Source: Comamonas sp. KCTC 72670 (lineage in GTDB: Bacteria; Myxococcota; Myxococcia; Myxococcales; Myxococcaceae). Taken from it: 64,000 nucleotides of DNA. The stretch spans positions 310,001 to 374,000 of the forward strand of contig BNCN01000005.1 of the NCBI GenBank assembly GCA_014656495.1, written 5' to 3'. Made by a program: the position numbers and the translations under genes. The notes below the pieces were generated by a model that saw only the letters and a program-made list of their open reading frames with translations, had not been told where the DNA came from and made no database searches. Shown here in pieces: positions 63,104 through 64,000 of the stretch; the stretch's first letter is position 1, and each line of letters begins with the position of its first letter.

Positions 63104-64000
63104 CAGCTCCGCTCCTCACCGGCAGCCAGGGCTGCCTCCATGCGTGACCGCTCTCCGCGCGCCACTTCCGCCAGCCTGCTCGCGCTTTCCCCGTCCGCGT
63201 GCGGCACGGGCGCGTCCGGGGGCAGCGCGTCGCAGAGGTGTTCCGCCTCGCGCCACGCCTTCACGGCGCCGGCCGTGTCGCCGTGCCTGCGTAGCACGCG
63301 CCCGAGGATGAGCCACGCCACGATGAGTGTGGGCTCCAGGTACAGGGCCTGCCGGACGGCGCGTTCGGCGTCCGCCAGCCGGCCCTGGCCGAGCAGGAGC
63401 AGGGACTCCAGGTAGCGCAGGCCCGCGACCAGCGGGTGGCGCGCGGATGCCTCGGTGCTGGCGTAGATGGCCGCCGAGGCGTCCAGGTTCGCCAGGGCGC
63501 GGACCGCCAGGGCGGCGGTGTCCGCGTCAGCGTCCAGCGCGCCCAGGTGCTGGGCGGCTTCGCGCCAGTTGCCACGGGCCAGGGCCTGCCGCGCGGCCTG
63601 CACCGCCGTGGCGCTGGGGGCCCGGGGCTGCTTCTCCGCGGAAGGCGGGGCGCCGTGGCTCGAGCCCGGCGCGGAGTGGGGGCCGCCCAGGGGCTGGGGG
63701 CGTTGTCCAAGGGCGGACGCCGCGCCGAAGCCGCCTTGGCCCGGGATGGAGCCGAAGCCGCCTGAGCGTGGGGCGTCGTGGCCTGCCCCCGGCACGGAGC
63801 CGGTGGGGCCTGCGCTCGATGCACCCCGGCCTGTCGCGGAGCCGGTGTCTCCCGGGCGGAAGGACCCTGGCCCTGGCCCGGGGGCGGACGCGGCGCCGAA
63901 CCCGCCCGGCGGTTGGGCGCCCGGAGCCGTGGCCGGGCCGTGACCCGAGGTGCCAGGTGCAGGTCGGGAGGCGGGCTGTGCCGCCTCCACGCGGCCGCCG
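63103..64000 (-). CDS. C-terminal part of a probable CheR-TPR protein (WspC/FrzF-like), cut by the window end
   Basis: The frame is open to the last base of the window, so the 5' part lies outside; a GTG at 63990 is in frame but needs not be the start. The first ~125 visible residues are a Gly/Pro/Ala/Ser-rich linker. The C-terminal ~165 residues contain TPR-like helix pairs (RQALARGNWREAAQHLGALD, 'LLLLGQGRLADAERAVRQAL', LEPTLIVAWLILGRVLRRHG). Immediately upstream of cheW in such an operon, a CheR methyltransferase with TPR tail is the usual occupant, but the catalytic part is not visible here, so this is an inference from context. Confidence 0.65.
   Translation of the reverse strand, partial: GGRVEAAQPASRPAPGTSGHGPATAPGAQPPGGFGAASAPGPGPGSFRPGDTGSATGRGASSAGPTGSVPGAGHDAPRSGGFGSIPGQGGFGAASALGQRPQPLGGPHSAPGSSHGAPPSAEKQPRAPSATAVQAARQALARGNWREAAQHLGALDADADTAALAVRALANLDASAAIYASTEASARHPLVAGLRYLESLLLLGQGRLADAERAVRQALYLEPTLIVAWLILGRVLRRHGDTAGAVKAWREAEHLCDALPPDAPVPHADGESASRLAEVARGERSRMEAALAAGEERS

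Overview
The window is very GC-rich, has strongly G/C-biased third codon positions and is packed with genes that often overlap by 1-4 bases. It almost certainly comes from a myxobacterium, probably Myxococcaceae (Myxococcus, Corallococcus or Pyxidicoccus type). Markers for this are a SitA6/SitI6-type lipoprotein toxin and double-CXXCG immunity pair, a Che7-like chemosensory operon carrying a HEAT-repeat protein and a fatty-acid desaturase, a lipoprotein with tandem STNGL repeats, a RoxA-like diheme cytochrome, and a very high density of orphan two-component proteins. About 50 genes are supported. The first (outer-membrane receptor) and last (CheR-TPR-like) run off the window. No tRNA, rRNA, insertion sequence or CRISPR array was seen.

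Layout. 1-8043: end of a TonB-dependent-receptor-like barrel, a receiver-GAF-GAF histidine kinase, a secreted protein, a tandem DUF4394 lipoprotein and another kinase. 8044-11291: a structured leader and the STNGL-repeat lipoprotein (+), then on the minus strand the SitA6/SitI6 pair and a small Cys-rich secreted protein with a clear terminator. 11475-21631: a fatty-acid/acyl-CoA beta-oxidation operon (crotonase, TetR, SDR, acyl-CoA ligase, two acyl-CoA dehydrogenases, thiolase, FadJ-type bifunctional enzyme) with a candidate TetR operator in front and a near-ideal terminator behind. Converging on it is the RoxA-like cytochrome (21644-23665). 23814-33488: an acetyltransferase, a LURP-one-like protein, a RegB/RegA redox two-component operon with an outer-membrane barrel and a lipoprotein, DoxX, a cluster of three small lipoproteins (one a JAMM-type protein interrupted by an in-frame TAA), a metallophosphoesterase and a PAS kinase. 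33505-39543: a repeat-bearing surface lipoprotein, a periplasmic protein, a lone receiver, a Fur regulator and a hybrid kinase.

39762-50515 is the Che7-like operon: cheY, cheA, cheW, a soluble MCP, a HEAT-repeat protein, cheR, cheB and a desaturase. 50706-57478 holds a pseudo-receiver/PilZ protein with its response regulator, a two-PAS kinase, a Kef-type antiporter and a GAF kinase. 57593-64000 is a second chemosensory operon on the minus strand (CheR-TPR, CheW, membrane MCP, CheA-receiver, CheB), whose content resembles Wsp-type alternative-function systems.

The main theme is signalling: seven histidine kinases, two CheA kinases, at least six receivers and two complete CheB/CheR adaptation sets. 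The most unusual points are the Che7 operon with its symmetrical, sensor-less MCP, the interrupted JAMM lipoprotein, the toxin/immunity pair, the RoxA-like enzyme beside an acyl-CoA catabolic operon, and the structured leader of the STNGL lipoprotein. Functions are inferred by reading motifs; no database search was run.
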